64,000 nt of DNA from Paenibacillus curdlanolyticus YK9 (GCF_000179615.1 NZ_AEDD01000004.1:124001-188000), one strand, 5' to 3'; numbered from the stretch's first letter, positions 17,390 to 26,884 are shown. Notes: generated by a model not told the origin, from the letters alone. Numbers and translations are program-made.

Positions 17390-19609
17390 TTACTTGCTCG
17401 AATCGCCCTTGCCCTCGAGCGCCGCTTTCAGCGCGTCCGCAAGGCCGCCGGACAGCGTCACTTTATCGCTGAATTGCTCGACCATGCGCGATTGCTGATG
17501 CTTGTTTATGCGACCGCCGCGTCCTCCGCCACCGCCGCCTGCCTTGTCCTCCAGCATCTCGATGACGTTGCATTTGCGGCACTGCGCGTATTTGCCAGCT
17601 TTGCCCGTATGAATCTCCATCTTCTTGCGGCATTGCGGGCAACGCTTGTTCGACAACGCCGGCTCCGCCGAGCGGCGGTAGCCGCATTCCCGATCCTGAC
17701 AGACGAGCGATTTGCCCCGCTTGCCGTTGATTTCGATCATTGGTTTGCTGCATTCCGGGCACCTTGCATGCGACAGGTTATGCGGCTTATATTCCTTCGT
17801 CTCCTGCTTCACTTCGTTCACCCATGCGGACGCCTTCTGGCGAATGTCCGCCATGAACCGCTTCGCATCGCCCTGGCCCTTCGCAATCCGCTCCAGCTCG
17901 CGCTCCCAAGCTGCGGTCAGCTCCGGGCTGCGCAAATCATCGGCGACCAGCTCAATGAGCTGTTTGCCTTTGCCAGTGGGCACCAGTCGATTGCCCTGCC
18001 GGTCGATCGTCTGGGAAGAAAGCAGCTTCTCGATAATATCTGCGCGGGTCGCTGGCGTACCAAGCCCGTACTTCTCCATCTTCGTCAGCAGTCCCGCCTC
18101 ATTATAACGAGCCGGCGGCTGCGTCTGCTGCTCGCGGAATCGGCTCATCTTAACCGGCAGCTTCTGCCCTTTCGCCAGCGGAGGGAGCAGCTGCCCCGCA
18201 CCGCGCGAGCCGCCACCCGTGCCTGCAGCCGATCCATTAGACGAATCCTCATCAGCCCCGTCATCCTCGCCGCCTGAGAAATCGGCCGCCTGCACGCCGC
18301 CATAGGCTTCCTTCCAGCCTGCATCCTTCAGCACATTGCCGCGCGCGTAGAAGCGGTCATCTCCAACCCGCAGCACAACGCTCGTCTCATCATAGCGGCA
18401 CGGAGGCGCGAACAGCGCGAGGAAGCGGCGTACAATTAGCTCATGCAGCTTTCTCTCCTCCGGACTAAGCGCAGACAAATTCACATATTGCTCCGTCGGG
18501 ATAATCGCATGGTGATCGCTTACTTTGCTGTCGTCGACGATCCGCTTCGTCACGGGAAGCGGCGAACGCAGCAGCTTCCGCGCCAGCGGCGCATAAGGCC
18601 CGACCGCAACGCTCTCCAGCCGCCCCTTGAGCGTCGGCACCATATCCGAGGACAAATACCGCGAATCCGTCCGCGGATACGTCACCAGCTTATGCTGCTC
18701 ATAAAGCCGCTGCAGCACATTCGACGTCTGCTTCGCCGAGAAGCCGAGCCGCTTATTTGCGTCCCGCTGCAGCTCGGTCAAATCATACGCCTGCGGATGC
18801 AGCTCGCTTCGCTCCGTTGTGCGCAGCTGCTCTACGCTCGCCTGTTTGCCCGGGCCGCTCGTCCGCGCAATGATAGCTTCCGCCTCGGCGCGCTCCCACA
18901 GCCGGCCGTCATGTCCATCGCCGCTGCGCCATGCGGCTTGAAACTCGCCAAAATCAGCCGACACCGTCCAATACGGCTTCGGCTGAAAACCGTTGATTTC
19001 CCGCTCGCGGTCCATCATCATCGCCAAGGTCGGCGTCTGCACGCGCCCCGCCGACAGCTGCGCATTGTACTTGCTCGTCAACGCTCTCGTCACGTTCAGC
19101 CCGACGAGCCAGTCCGCCTCGGCGCGGCACACGGCGGACGCATACAGCCGATCATAGTCTCGCCCCGGCTTAAGCGAGGCGAAGCCGTCCTTGATCGCCT
19201 TGTCCGTCTGCGACGAAATCCATAGGCGCTTGAACGGCTTTTTCCAATGCGCCAGCTCCATAATCCAGCGCGCGACAAGCTCGCCTTCGCGCCCTGAGTC
19301 TGTCGCGATGATCAGCTCGCTGATATCGCTTCGTCGGCATAGCTGCAGCACCGCGCGGAATTGGCCGGCCGTTTCCTTGAGCGGCTTGAGCGTCATTTTG
19401 CCCGGCATGATCGGCAGATCCTCAAGGTTCCATGTCTTGTACTTCGGATCGTAATCCTCCGGCTCCGACAGTCCGACCAGATGGCCGAGCGCCCACGAGA
19501 CGACATATTTGGGCCCTTCAATATAGCTTTTATTTTTATTCGTACAGCCTAGCACACGCGCGATCTCTCTTGCGACGCTCGGCTTTTCCGCCAATACGAG
19601 CGATTTCAT
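17390..19609 (-). CDS. topB: DNA topoisomerase III
   Basis: Type IA topoisomerase of 739 aa. The N-terminal TOPRIM domain starts MKSLVLAEKPSVAREIARVLG with the acidic motif later in IIATDSGREGELVARW; the catalytic tyrosine is in LVTYPRTDSRYLS. Two C-terminal cysteine clusters (CPECSKPM with CQDRECGY; CPQCRKKM with CRKC) would bind zinc. A glycine-rich linker (AGTGGGSRGAG) and a GGGGGGRGGR stretch are visible. It decatenates or relaxes negatively supercoiled DNA. Confidence 0.95.
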   Translation of the reverse strand: MKSLVLAEKPSVAREIARVLGCTNKNKSYIEGPKYVVSWALGHLVGLSEPEDYDPKYKTWNLEDLPIMPGKMTLKPLKETAGQFRAVLQLCRRSDISELIIATDSGREGELVARWIMELAHWKKPFKRLWISSQTDKAIKDGFASLKPGRDYDRLYASAVCRAEADWLVGLNVTRALTSKYNAQLSAGRVQTPTLAMMMDREREINGFQPKPYWTVSADFGEFQAAWRSGDGHDGRLWERAEAEAIIARTSGPGKQASVEQLRTTERSELHPQAYDLTELQRDANKRLGFSAKQTSNVLQRLYEQHKLVTYPRTDSRYLSSDMVPTLKGRLESVAVGPYAPLARKLLRSPLPVTKRIVDDSKVSDHHAIIPTEQYVNLSALSPEERKLHELIVRRFLALFAPPCRYDETSVVLRVGDDRFYARGNVLKDAGWKEAYGGVQAADFSGGEDDGADEDSSNGSAAGTGGGSRGAGQLLPPLAKGQKLPVKMSRFREQQTQPPARYNEAGLLTKMEKYGLGTPATRADIIEKLLSSQTIDRQGNRLVPTGKGKQLIELVADDLRSPELTAAWERELERIAKGQGDAKRFMADIRQKASAWVNEVKQETKEYKPHNLSHARCPECSKPMIEINGKRGKSLVCQDRECGYRRSAEPALSNKRCPQCRKKMEIHTGKAGKYAQCRKCNVIEMLEDKAGGGGGGRGGRINKHQQSRMVEQFSDKVTLSGGLADALKAALEGKGDSSK

Positions 19610-19728
19610 CGGATGTTCTCCCCCTGCATGCTTGATCTCTCCATTATCGGCTATCGCATCAAATCATGTCAAAAGCCCATTCCCAGCATTTACAGCTTCA
19701 CAAGCTACCGCTATAGCACGTTTAATAG

Positions 19729-19744
19729 ATGTAAAGGCTTACAT
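19729..19744. promoter_or_regulatory. Small inverted repeat upstream of the LysM/M23 gene
   Basis: ATGTAA, four bases, TTACAT: a perfect 6-bp dyad about 48 nt before the start codon of the peptidase gene. Possible operator; no regulator can be named. Confidence 0.3.
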
Positions 19745-19791
19745 AGCATTTTATTCGGCTTATTCCAATTTCACTAAAGCGAGGGATCATC

Positions 19792-20637
19792 ATGCGAATG
19801 AAAAAATGGCGTACATACCTCCTCGGAACGGCTTTGCTCGGCCTTCTTGCGACTGCCGCTCCCATGGCTGCCTCAGCCGCTTCCTATACCGTTGGGCCAA
19901 GCGACTCGCTCTGGTCGATCTCCGTCAAGTTCGATACCACGATCGCGAAGCTCAAGCAGATAAACGGCCTGACGTCCGACATGCTGCTCACCGGACAAGT
20001 GCTTCAGGTGCCGCCGCCGTCCTACATGACCGCCTATAAAGCGGAGGCTGGCGACACGATGTGGATCATCGCGAACCGATTCAGCATTCCGCTGAATAAG
20101 CTGATGGCTGCGAACAAACAGCTTGCGGACCCGAACATCATCTGGCAGGGCCTCGACCTGAATGTGCCCAAGCGTCCCGCGGGCTTCCGAGATGGCTTCT
20201 TTCCACTAAAAAAGGGTACCTACTCGCCATACGGCAATACGTACGCGGATTCCCGCACATGGTCGTCCGACGGCGCCGCCGTCCGCTCGCATGAAGGCGT
20301 CGACATCATGGCGGCCGAAGGCACGCCGATCTACAGCACGCTCGGCGGCACCGTCGTGCAAGCCGGCTGGTCCGAGCTTGGCGGCTGGCGGCTGACGATT
20401 CGCGTCGACAGCAGCACCGAATTTTATTATGCGCACATGTCCCGCTATGCGGCTGGCATGGCCAAGGGCGCTGTCATCAGCAAAGGCCAGCTGATCGGCT
20501 ACGTCGGCAGCACCGGCTATGGCCCTGAGGGCACCAAAGGAAAGTTCGATCCGCATTTGCATTTTGGCATCTACAAAACAAGCCCTTACGCTCCTGTCGA
20601 CCCGTTCCTGTTCCTCAAATGGTGGGAGCTCGGCTAA
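19792..20637 (+). CDS. Secreted LysM and M23 (LytM) peptidoglycan endopeptidase
   Basis: Protein of 281 aa with a signal peptide (cleavage after AASAA near residue 30), two LysM modules (YTVGPSDSLWSISVKFDTT; YKAEAGDTMWIIANRFSIP) and a C-terminal M23 domain. Zinc-site strings are SHEGVDIMA and HLHFGIY, so the catalytic HxxxD and HxH ligands are present. It would bind and cut peptidoglycan cross-bridges outside the membrane. GAGGG lies 6 nt before the start. A strong terminator follows. Confidence 0.93.
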   Translation: MRMKKWRTYLLGTALLGLLATAAPMAASAASYTVGPSDSLWSISVKFDTTIAKLKQINGLTSDMLLTGQVLQVPPPSYMTAYKAEAGDTMWIIANRFSIPLNKLMAANKQLADPNIIWQGLDLNVPKRPAGFRDGFFPLKKGTYSPYGNTYADSRTWSSDGAAVRSHEGVDIMAAEGTPIYSTLGGTVVQAGWSELGGWRLTIRVDSSTEFYYAHMSRYAAGMAKGAVISKGQLIGYVGSTGYGPEGTKGKFDPHLHFGIYKTSPYAPVDPFLFLKWWELG

Positions 20638-20660
20638 GCCGGGCGCTCGCTCCAGCTCGA

Positions 20661-20701
20661 AGAAGCCCGCCATCGCACCGATGGCGGGCTTCTCTTTTTT
20701 T
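20661..20701 (+). terminator. Rho-independent terminator after the LysM/M23 gene
   Basis: AGAAGCCCGCCATC pairs perfectly with GATGGCGGGCTTCT around GCACC, followed by a run of seven T residues. Confidence 0.95.
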
Positions 20702-20805
20702 ACAATAAAATCTATACCCCTGACCCCCGCAATGAAGTATAATGTCGAACGGGACAACCTTACGTTCTCGTTACTTGATCTTATTCCAGAAGGAGCTTCT
20801 TTCCT

Positions 20806-22260
20806 ATGATTCAATCGATCAAATCCGCTTGGCTCGGCAACGCGCGCGCGGACGTGCTGTCCGGCATGACCGTCGCTCTGGCGCTCATCCCCGAAGCCAT
20901 TGCATTCTCCATTATCGCAGGCGTTAATCCGATGGTCGGGCTTTACGCCTCGTTCACGATCGCGATCGTCATCGCCTTCACTGGCGGCAGGTCAGGCATG
21001 ATATCCGCAGCTACCGGCGCGATGGCATTGCTCATGGTGACCCTCGTCAAAGACCACGGACTGGAGTATCTATTCGCTACGACGATTCTAACCGGCATCA
21101 TCCAGTTTACGCTCGGACTGCTGAAGTTCGGGCGGCTCGTCACGTTCATTCCCCAGCCCGTCATGACCGGCTTTGTGAATGCGCTCGCCATTCTCGTCTT
21201 CACCGCCCAGCTTGTGCACTTCACGGGCGCAGGATGGATGATGTACGCGTTGGTCGGCGCCGCGCTTGTGATCATTTACGGCATGCCGCGATTGACGACC
21301 ATCATTCCCTCTACGCTGGCTGCCATCATTATCATTACGATCATTGCCGTCGTATTCGGCATTGATGTGCGCACAGTCGGCGATATGGGCCACATCGTGA
21401 GCACGCTCCCTTCCTTCCATCTACCGGATGTCGCCATATCGTGGGACATGCTGAAGGTCATTTTCCCTTATGCCCTGTCGCTTGCCATCGTCGGCTTGAC
21501 CGAATCGCTGTTGACCGCCTCGGTGCTCGATGAAATGACGGGCACGACAAGCGACAAAAACCGCGAGGTGCGCGGACAAGGCATCGCCAACGTCGTCACC
21601 GGCTTCTTCGGCGGCATGGCAGGCTGTGCCATGATCGGCCAATCCGTCATTAACACCCGCTCGGGCGGACGCAAAAGGCTGTCAACGCTCGTCGCAGGCG
21701 TCTTCCTCATCGTGCTCATTATGGTATTCCGCGGCGTAGTCGAGCAGATTCCGATGGCTGCGCTTGTCGCCGTCATGTTCATGGTGTGCTTCGACACGTT
21801 CGACTGGCGCGCGCTGCGCAATCTGCACCGCGTCCCGCGTTCGGACGCGCTCGTTATGCTCATCACCGTCGGCGTCGTCGTTGCCACGCATGACTTGTCC
21901 AAAGGCGTGCTTGCGGGCGTCGTCATCAGCGCCGTCGTCTTCGCTTGGCGCGCGGCGCGCATTCGCGCTGAACGGTCCGTCAACCCGCAGACCGAAGCCG
22001 TTTCCTACGTCATTCAAGGTCCGCTCTTCTTCGGGACGACGATGGCGTTCGCCAGCTTGTTCCAATACGAGCGCGACACCGCGCCTGTTCGCGTCGACTT
22101 TGCCCGATCCCATGTGTGGGATCAATCCGCGGTTGAAGCGATTGGCAAAATGATCGCCAAATACAGCGAGCGCGGCATCGCGGTTGAAGTGTACGGCCTG
22201 AACGCCGAAAGCAAAGCGCTCGTCGAGCGCATCGGCCTCGGAGCGGCGGGCGGGCATTAG
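20806..22260 (+). CDS. SulP family anion transporter with STAS domain
   Basis: Transporter of 484 aa with 10-12 helices. The entry LSGMTVALALIPEAIAFSII and PQPVMTGFVNALAILV are SulP hallmarks. The C-terminal 90 residues form a STAS domain (VDFARSHVWDQSAVEAIGKM). SulP proteins move sulfate, bicarbonate or other anions across the cytoplasmic membrane; the short STAS and overall sequence are like YbaR/YvdB of Bacillus. Substrate not determinable. AGAAGGAG lies 10 nt before the ATG; TATAAT at 20738-20743 may be its -10 box. Confidence 0.9.
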   Translation: MIQSIKSAWLGNARADVLSGMTVALALIPEAIAFSIIAGVNPMVGLYASFTIAIVIAFTGGRSGMISAATGAMALLMVTLVKDHGLEYLFATTILTGIIQFTLGLLKFGRLVTFIPQPVMTGFVNALAILVFTAQLVHFTGAGWMMYALVGAALVIIYGMPRLTTIIPSTLAAIIIITIIAVVFGIDVRTVGDMGHIVSTLPSFHLPDVAISWDMLKVIFPYALSLAIVGLTESLLTASVLDEMTGTTSDKNREVRGQGIANVVTGFFGGMAGCAMIGQSVINTRSGGRKRLSTLVAGVFLIVLIMVFRGVVEQIPMAALVAVMFMVCFDTFDWRALRNLHRVPRSDALVMLITVGVVVATHDLSKGVLAGVVISAVVFAWRAARIRAERSVNPQTEAVSYVIQGPLFFGTTMAFASLFQYERDTAPVRVDFARSHVWDQSAVEAIGKMIAKYSERGIAVEVYGLNAESKALVERIGLGAAGGH

Positions 22261-22337
22261 CCTGCCTTCCCTCCCCGGGCCTGTCTTAAGCCGCACTGGC
22301 TAACGCGCTCGACGCACCAGGCATCGGCGCTTGGCAC

Positions 22338-22366
22338 TTGCATTTTTGCCTAACCTGATGTATACT
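22338..22366 (+). promoter_or_regulatory. Sigma-A promoter of the structured-RNA candidate
   Basis: TTGCAT (22338-22343), 17 nt, TATACT (22361-22366). It stands in the 475-nt gap between the SulP gene and the nitronate monooxygenase gene and would start RNA near 22373. Confidence 0.7.
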
Positions 22367-22372
22367 ACAATG

Positions 22373-22709
22373 TATTGTCTATATTTAACCCCGTAGGATT
22401 CCTCTTTAGAAACTATTTTTCCTGGCAAATAGCTTCTCGTTCATGCCCGTTTCCGACGCTCTGGCGAAGGTTGGTGGTTCACTCGCCTAACACCATTCGC
22501 TGATTCACACTGGCGCGGTCTTCGGAGCCGCAAGGACGAAAGAGAGGTAGGGCTTTCGTTGTTTTAGTTATAGCTTTGCTGAAGCATAGCGAAACAGGCA
22601 CGACTACATGTTTAACATCATAGAAACCGGGGAATCATTGCGCATCGTCTGCGCACCGGTTAAATATAGCTACACTAAACGGCACCCGAGAGGGTGCCGT
22701 TGTCCATTT
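22373..22709 (+). ncRNA. Candidate structured noncoding RNA, unassigned
   Basis: This segment has its own promoter and a terminator and holds no convincing reading frame. Visible pairings in order: CTATTT/AAATAG; a long-range TGCC-GTTTC/GAAAC-GGCA closing a region of about 160 nt; inside it CGAA/TTCG with GTTGG/CTAAC, a UUCG-capped GCGGTC/GAGCCGC hairpin, ACGAAAG/CTTTCGT and GCTT/AAGC; then AACCGG/CCGGTT enclosing GCGCA/TGCGC. I checked for S-box, T-box, TPP, FMN, preQ1, tmRNA, SRP and RNase P signatures and found none. A phrase near GGCGAAGGTTGGTGG faintly recalls 6S RNA, but the multi-branched fold does not. Confidence 0.5.
22672..22709 (+). terminator. Rho-independent terminator of the RNA candidate
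   Basis: ACGGCACCC pairs with GGGTGCCGT around GAGA, followed by TGTCCATTTT. It ends about 27 nt before the start codon of the next gene, so some read-through could serve that gene. Confidence 0.75.
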
Positions 22710-22735
22710 TAGGAAAACCAGGAGGTTCGATCACT

Positions 22736-23818
22736 ATGGAGACCGCATTAACGCGCATGCTTGACCTGCAATACCCGATTATTCAAGCCCCAATGGCAGG
22801 CGGACCTACAACGCCAGAGCTAATTGCGGCCGTTTCGAACGCTGGCGGATTAGGCAGCCTCGGTGCAGGCTACTTAACGCCCGATCAAACACGAGAAGCG
22901 ATTAAAGCGATTAAGCAGCTGACCGAACGGCCATTTTGCGTCAACTTATTCGTGCCTGAGCAGCCGAATGGATCAAGCAGCGCAATCGCTGAAATGAACG
23001 GCCGCCTTAATCGATATCGTGCGGAGCTCGGTATTGATCCGAATCCCCCGACTCCCGCGTCCATTGAAACATTCGAGGAACAAGTGCAAGTGCTGCTGGA
23101 TGAGCGCGTCCCGATCGTTAGCTTCACCTTCGGCATCCCTTCGCTGGACATCCTACATGCCATGCAGCAGCGCGGGGTCATCGTGATCGGCACAGCAACA
23201 ACCGTCGAGGAAGGCATGCAGCTGGAAGCGGCCGGCGTCGATGCAATCGTGGCACAGGGAAGCGAAGCAGGCGGACATCGAGGGACGTTTCTAACCCCTG
23301 CCAACGACGCGCTGATTGGTACGATGGCGCTCATTCCGCAAATGGTTGATCGGGTAACCGTGCCGGTTATCGCAGCGGGAGGCATTATGGATGGGCGCGG
23401 GCTTGTCGCAAGCCTCGCATTAGGAGCTTCTGCCGTGCAGATGGGAACTGCTTTTCTAGCGTGCCCCGAGAGCGGAGCCCATGCAGCGTACAAAAGCAAA
23501 ATCCTATCGTCCCGCGAGGATTCTACGGACATTACTTACGCCTTCTCGGGCAAAGCCGCCCGGGGCATCCGCAATCATTTCATGAACAGCATGCGCTCCT
23601 ATCCGGGAACCATTCCCGCTTATCCGGTACAGAACACGATGACAAGAGACATTCGCCAAGCAGCCGCCAAAGCGAATAACCCCGCCTACATGTCGCTCTG
23701 GGCAGGCCAAGGGACCCGGCTAGCGACAGAACGCGGCGCGGCCGATGTCGTGAAGCAAACGATCGAGCAGGCTTCCGCCCTGATCAGCAGCATGAAAAAA
23801 GCTATCCCCAAGCCTTAA
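22736..23818 (+). CDS. Nitronate monooxygenase (2-nitropropane dioxygenase family)
   Basis: FMN enzyme of 360 aa that oxidises alkyl nitronates, often a detoxifying activity. Family strings: YPIIQAPMAGGPTTPELIAA at the N-terminus, FTFGIPSLDILHAMQQRGVI, AQGSEAGGHRGTF (FMN phosphate site) and PVIAAGGIMDGRGLVASLALGA. The AGGAGG site 10 nt ahead of the ATG at 22736 sets the start; an in-frame ATG 14 codons upstream lies just after the terminator stem. Convergent with the TauD gene. Confidence 0.9.
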   Translation: METALTRMLDLQYPIIQAPMAGGPTTPELIAAVSNAGGLGSLGAGYLTPDQTREAIKAIKQLTERPFCVNLFVPEQPNGSSSAIAEMNGRLNRYRAELGIDPNPPTPASIETFEEQVQVLLDERVPIVSFTFGIPSLDILHAMQQRGVIVIGTATTVEEGMQLEAAGVDAIVAQGSEAGGHRGTFLTPANDALIGTMALIPQMVDRVTVPVIAAGGIMDGRGLVASLALGASAVQMGTAFLACPESGAHAAYKSKILSSREDSTDITYAFSGKAARGIRNHFMNSMRSYPGTIPAYPVQNTMTRDIRQAAAKANNPAYMSLWAGQGTRLATERGAADVVKQTIEQASALISSMKKAIPKP

Positions 23819-23836
23819 TGGCTCGGGGATAGCCTC
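23797..23836. terminator. Bidirectional terminator between convergent genes
   Basis: GCTATCCCCAAGCC pairs with GGCTCGGGGATAGC around a short loop containing the stop codon of the monooxygenase. The minus-strand direction has a run of six T residues; the plus-strand side is CT-rich. Confidence 0.8.
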
Positions 23837-23857
23837 TCTCTTGCTTACACCAACGCG

Positions 23858-24775
23858 TTATTGCTGCTGCTCGCTTGGCTCTGGCTTCAGCACTTTGCTG
23901 CTGCGGCCGTCTACGCCGATCGGCACATCGCCTGCAAGCGTTACGCGGCGTACAACGCGATGCTGTTGGCCGTAATCGTTCACCGCGTAGTGCTGCGTTG
24001 CGCGGTTATCCCAGATCGCAACGTCGCCTTCCGCCCAGCGCCAGCGCACCGTATTTTCCAAACGCGTTACGTGCTCCTGCAGGATGTGGAACAAGCGCTC
24101 GGAGTCCGGCGAACGGAAGCCGACGAACCTTTTCACGAAGTGGCCAAGGAGCAGATGACGCTCGCCTGTCTCCGGATGAACGCGTACGACTGGATGCTCC
24201 GTCTCGTACACCGTCGATTCGAAAATCGCTTTGCTTTTCTTCGCATCCTCTTCCGACACTTCCTTGCGGATCGCCGTTGCATAATCGTATGCATTGGTAT
24301 GAACCGCTCGCAGATTGTCGGCCAGATCGCGAAGCTCCTGCGGCAGATCCTCGTAAGCCGCTGCCGTATTCGCCCACACCGTGTCGCCGCCTGCGGCTGG
24401 AATGACAACACCACGTAAAATCGACGCTTTCGGGTAAGCGTCCACGAACGTTACGTCCGTGTGCCACGAGTTGGCGCGGCCGCCATGATAGGAGTTTAAT
24501 TCGAGGATGGAGCTGGAGCCTTCCTTAACCGGCACTGTCGGATGCGCATACAGCTCGCCTAACAGCTTGGCGAAGCGCTCCTGCTCTTCGTCGTCAAGAT
24601 GCTGTTGACCGCGGAAGAACAACACTTTATGCTGCAGCAGCGCTCGCTGAATCGCTTCGACATCTTCACGATCCAGGTCGCCTGACAACCGTAGACCTTT
24701 TACCTCTGCACCGATTCGTCCTGCTACCGGCACTACTTCCAATTGGACCTGTTGGTTCTGCGTCAATTCACTCAT
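23858..24775 (-). CDS. TauD/TfdA family Fe(II)/2-oxoglutarate dioxygenase (distal copy)
   Basis: Enzyme of 305 aa. The iron facial triad is visible as WHTDVTF (His and Asp) and the distal histidine of [12 protein letters not shown]; the arginine for 2-oxoglutarate follows in [10 protein letters not shown]. Related enzymes release sulfite from taurine or alkyl sulfate esters. It is third in a unit with a sulfonate-type binding protein and another TauD, 40 nt after the binding protein gene, so organosulfur oxidation is likely. The two TauD copies differ considerably, which suggests different substrates. Confidence 0.88.
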   Translation of the reverse strand: MSELTQNQQVQLEVVPVAGRIGAEVKGLRLSGDLDREDVEAIQRALLQHKVLFFRGQQHLDDEEQERFAKLLGELYAHPTVPVKEGSSSILELNSYHGGRANSWHTDVTFVDAYPKASILRGVVIPAAGGDTVWANTAAAYEDLPQELRDLADNLRAVHTNAYDYATAIRKEVSEEDAKKSKAIFESTVYETEHPVVRVHPETGERHLLLGHFVKRFVGFRSPDSERLFHILQEHVTRLENTVRWRWAEGDVAIWDNRATQHYAVNDYGQQHRVVRRVTLAGDVPIGVDGRSSKVLKPEPSEQQQ

Positions 24776-24815
24776 CTTGATTCCTCCTAATGGGTTGGTT
24801 TAGTGATGTTGCGAT

Positions 24816-25838
24816 TTATTTCAAAGCTTCCGTGACGAACGAATCGTTCACAGCGTCTTTGAATACAAAGGAATGCTTGATGTACTTGCTCTCCAAGAGA
24901 ATATCAACCGTCGCTTGCTGTGCGTCGAGCGCAGCTTGCGTATATGTCGACAGAATCGGCTCGCTGCGATCAAGAATTTGCTTGATGACAGCAGCTGGAA
25001 TCTTGGTTTGCTCTTCAAAAATTTTAGCCGCCTCATCCTTATGCGCGAGCTCATAATCCGAAGCCTGCTTATACACCTTCAGAAACTCGACGACGAGCTC
25101 AGGATGCTTCTTGGCAAAATCCGTTTGGGCAATGAGGGAGCCCGGCGAAAGCACTTCCGTTTCTACCGGAATCGCACGCGCAGCCCCTTTGTTCAGGTTG
25201 AGCGTCACGTAAGGGTCCCAAACGATCCAAGCATCGAGCTGGCCGCTCTCGAATGCCGCTTGCGCATCATCCGCTTGCAGATTGATCAGGTTCACGTCCG
25301 ACTGCTTCAAGCCGATGTCCTTCAGCACCTTGATCAAGTACACGTTGGCTACCGTGCCCTTCGCCAGCCCCACCTTCTTGCCTTTCAGATCCGCCAGCTT
25401 CTGGATCGAGGAATCCTTCGGCACGAGAATCGTGCTGTTCGATTTCCCTAACGAGTTAAGGCCGATCACTTGAAACGGCAGCTTATTGGACAATCCCGTG
25501 ATTGCCGCGCCATCGCCAAGGAACGATAGATCGACGCGTCCCGCTACAAGCGCTTCGAGCAGCGGCGGGCCGCTCGGGAATTTGCTCCATACGACTTCCG
25601 CATTCAGCTTTTTGAACGCTTCCTCATACAGCTTCTTCTCTCTTGCCACCGTCAGCGGATTAATGCCGCCGTTGATCGCAATGTTCACTTTAATCGTGTC
25701 GCCGCTAGGCGCATTCGCCGACGCGGTCGTCGAGCTGCTTTCTTTGCTTTTGTCCCCGCAGCCCGCCAGCACCGTTGCGACGAGCGATATGAGTAAGAGC
25801 GTAAATCCGGCTTTTTTCTTCCAGTTGATGTTGGCCAT
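24816..25838 (-). CDS. Sulfonate/taurine-type ABC transporter substrate-binding lipoprotein (SsuA-like)
   Basis: Lipoprotein of 340 aa with signal LLLISLVATVLAGCGDKS (lipobox LAGC). The body has the NrtA/SsuA/TauA pattern: INGGINPLTVAREKKLYEEA, GLAKGTVANVYLIKVLKDIG, then QLDAWIVWDPYVTL. It would capture sulfonates outside the membrane. GGGGG lies 8 nt before the ATG at 25836-25838. Unusually, no ATPase or permease gene accompanies it in this window, so it must use a transporter encoded elsewhere. It sits between two TauD genes. Confidence 0.9.
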   Translation of the reverse strand: MANINWKKKAGFTLLLISLVATVLAGCGDKSKESSSTTASANAPSGDTIKVNIAINGGINPLTVAREKKLYEEAFKKLNAEVVWSKFPSGPPLLEALVAGRVDLSFLGDGAAITGLSNKLPFQVIGLNSLGKSNSTILVPKDSSIQKLADLKGKKVGLAKGTVANVYLIKVLKDIGLKQSDVNLINLQADDAQAAFESGQLDAWIVWDPYVTLNLNKGAARAIPVETEVLSPGSLIAQTDFAKKHPELVVEFLKVYKQASDYELAHKDEAAKIFEEQTKIPAAVIKQILDRSEPILSTYTQAALDAQQATVDILLESKYIKHSFVFKDAVNDSFVTEALK

Positions 25839-25875
25839 TGCGAAAACCCCCTTTTTTATATAAAACGAAGATTGA

Positions 25876-26823
25876 TTAGTAAGGACGATCACCCACGATG
25901 GAGATGCGCTCCGCTACGCGGCGATGCGGGAAGTAGTCCGACACGGCGTAATGCTGCGTTGCGCGATTATCCCAGAATGCGATCGAGTTCTTCTCCCAAT
26001 GGAAGCGAACCTGATACTCCGGCGTTTTCGCTTGGTCGAACAGGTATTGCAGCAGCTCTTCGCTTTCCTGCGGCTCAAGTCCCACGATGCGAATCGTGAA
26101 CGCGCCATTGACGAACAGCGTTTTGCGTCCCGTCTCCGGGTGAATGCGCACGATTGGATGCTCAGCAGCCGGAAATTCAACCTGCTTCACTGCTAATTGC
26201 TCTGGCGAGAGCGCTCGCCCGAAACTCGGCGTAAAGTCGTGAATAGCCGTCAAGCCATCGATCCGCTCCTTCACAGCTTCTGGCAAGTTGTCATAAGCCG
26301 CCGCCATATCCGACCAGAGTGTATCGCCGCCGAATGGCGGAACCTCCGTCAAGCGAAGCACCGAACCGAGCGCCGGATTAAGTCGCCATGTCACGTCGGT
26401 ATGCCAGATGTTCTCCATGCCCGTCACCTTCTCGTCCTTCGCGAAGCGCGTCACTTCCTCTGCGCTGCCCTGCGGCAGGAACGGATGCTTCTCAAGCTCG
26501 CCCCACAGCTTCGCGAATGCCAGCTGCTGCTCGCTCGTAATGTCCTGATTGCGGAAGAACAACACTTTATACTCGAGGAACGCGCGGTGCAGCTCTTGTT
26601 TCAGCTCCGCTCCTACCGGCTGGCTTAGATCAACGCCTTCGATTTCTGCGCCGATGATCGGCCCAAGCGGTTTTACTGTGAACAGCGTGTACGGCTGTCC
26701 CGCTTCGCCTTCCACCCATTTCGTCAGGGTGCGTGCTCCGCTATGAAAGGCCCGTTTGGGCGAGTAGCTCCGAGAAAGATAATCGGTTGTTTGGGTTTGC
26801 GTCGTCTGTGTTTGATAGCTCAT
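25876..26823 (-). CDS. TauD/TfdA family Fe(II)/2-oxoglutarate dioxygenase (proximal copy)
   Basis: Enzyme of 315 aa with WHTDVTWRLN and [12 protein letters not shown] as iron ligands and RRVAERISIVGD at the C-terminus. A Gln/Thr-rich N-terminal extension of about 45 residues (TQTTQTQTTD) precedes the domain and is absent from the distal copy. First gene of the organosulfur unit. Its start lies about 205 nt after the predicted transcription start, behind a leader terminator. Confidence 0.88.
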   Translation of the reverse strand: MSYQTQTTQTQTTDYLSRSYSPKRAFHSGARTLTKWVEGEAGQPYTLFTVKPLGPIIGAEIEGVDLSQPVGAELKQELHRAFLEYKVLFFRNQDITSEQQLAFAKLWGELEKHPFLPQGSAEEVTRFAKDEKVTGMENIWHTDVTWRLNPALGSVLRLTEVPPFGGDTLWSDMAAAYDNLPEAVKERIDGLTAIHDFTPSFGRALSPEQLAVKQVEFPAAEHPIVRIHPETGRKTLFVNGAFTIRIVGLEPQESEELLQYLFDQAKTPEYQVRFHWEKNSIAFWDNRATQHYAVSDYFPHRRVAERISIVGDRPY

Positions 26824-26884
26824 TGGTCAACACTCCTCATGAATTAATTAACTTAACACACCTGTTTAGTCGGAATTAAAGGTT

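Noticed and set aside
22373-22640. tmRNA, SRP RNA or RNase P RNA
   Set aside because: No tRNA-like ends or CCA, no SRP Alu/S-domain signatures, and no RNase P conserved blocks; only a faint 6S-like phrase remains.
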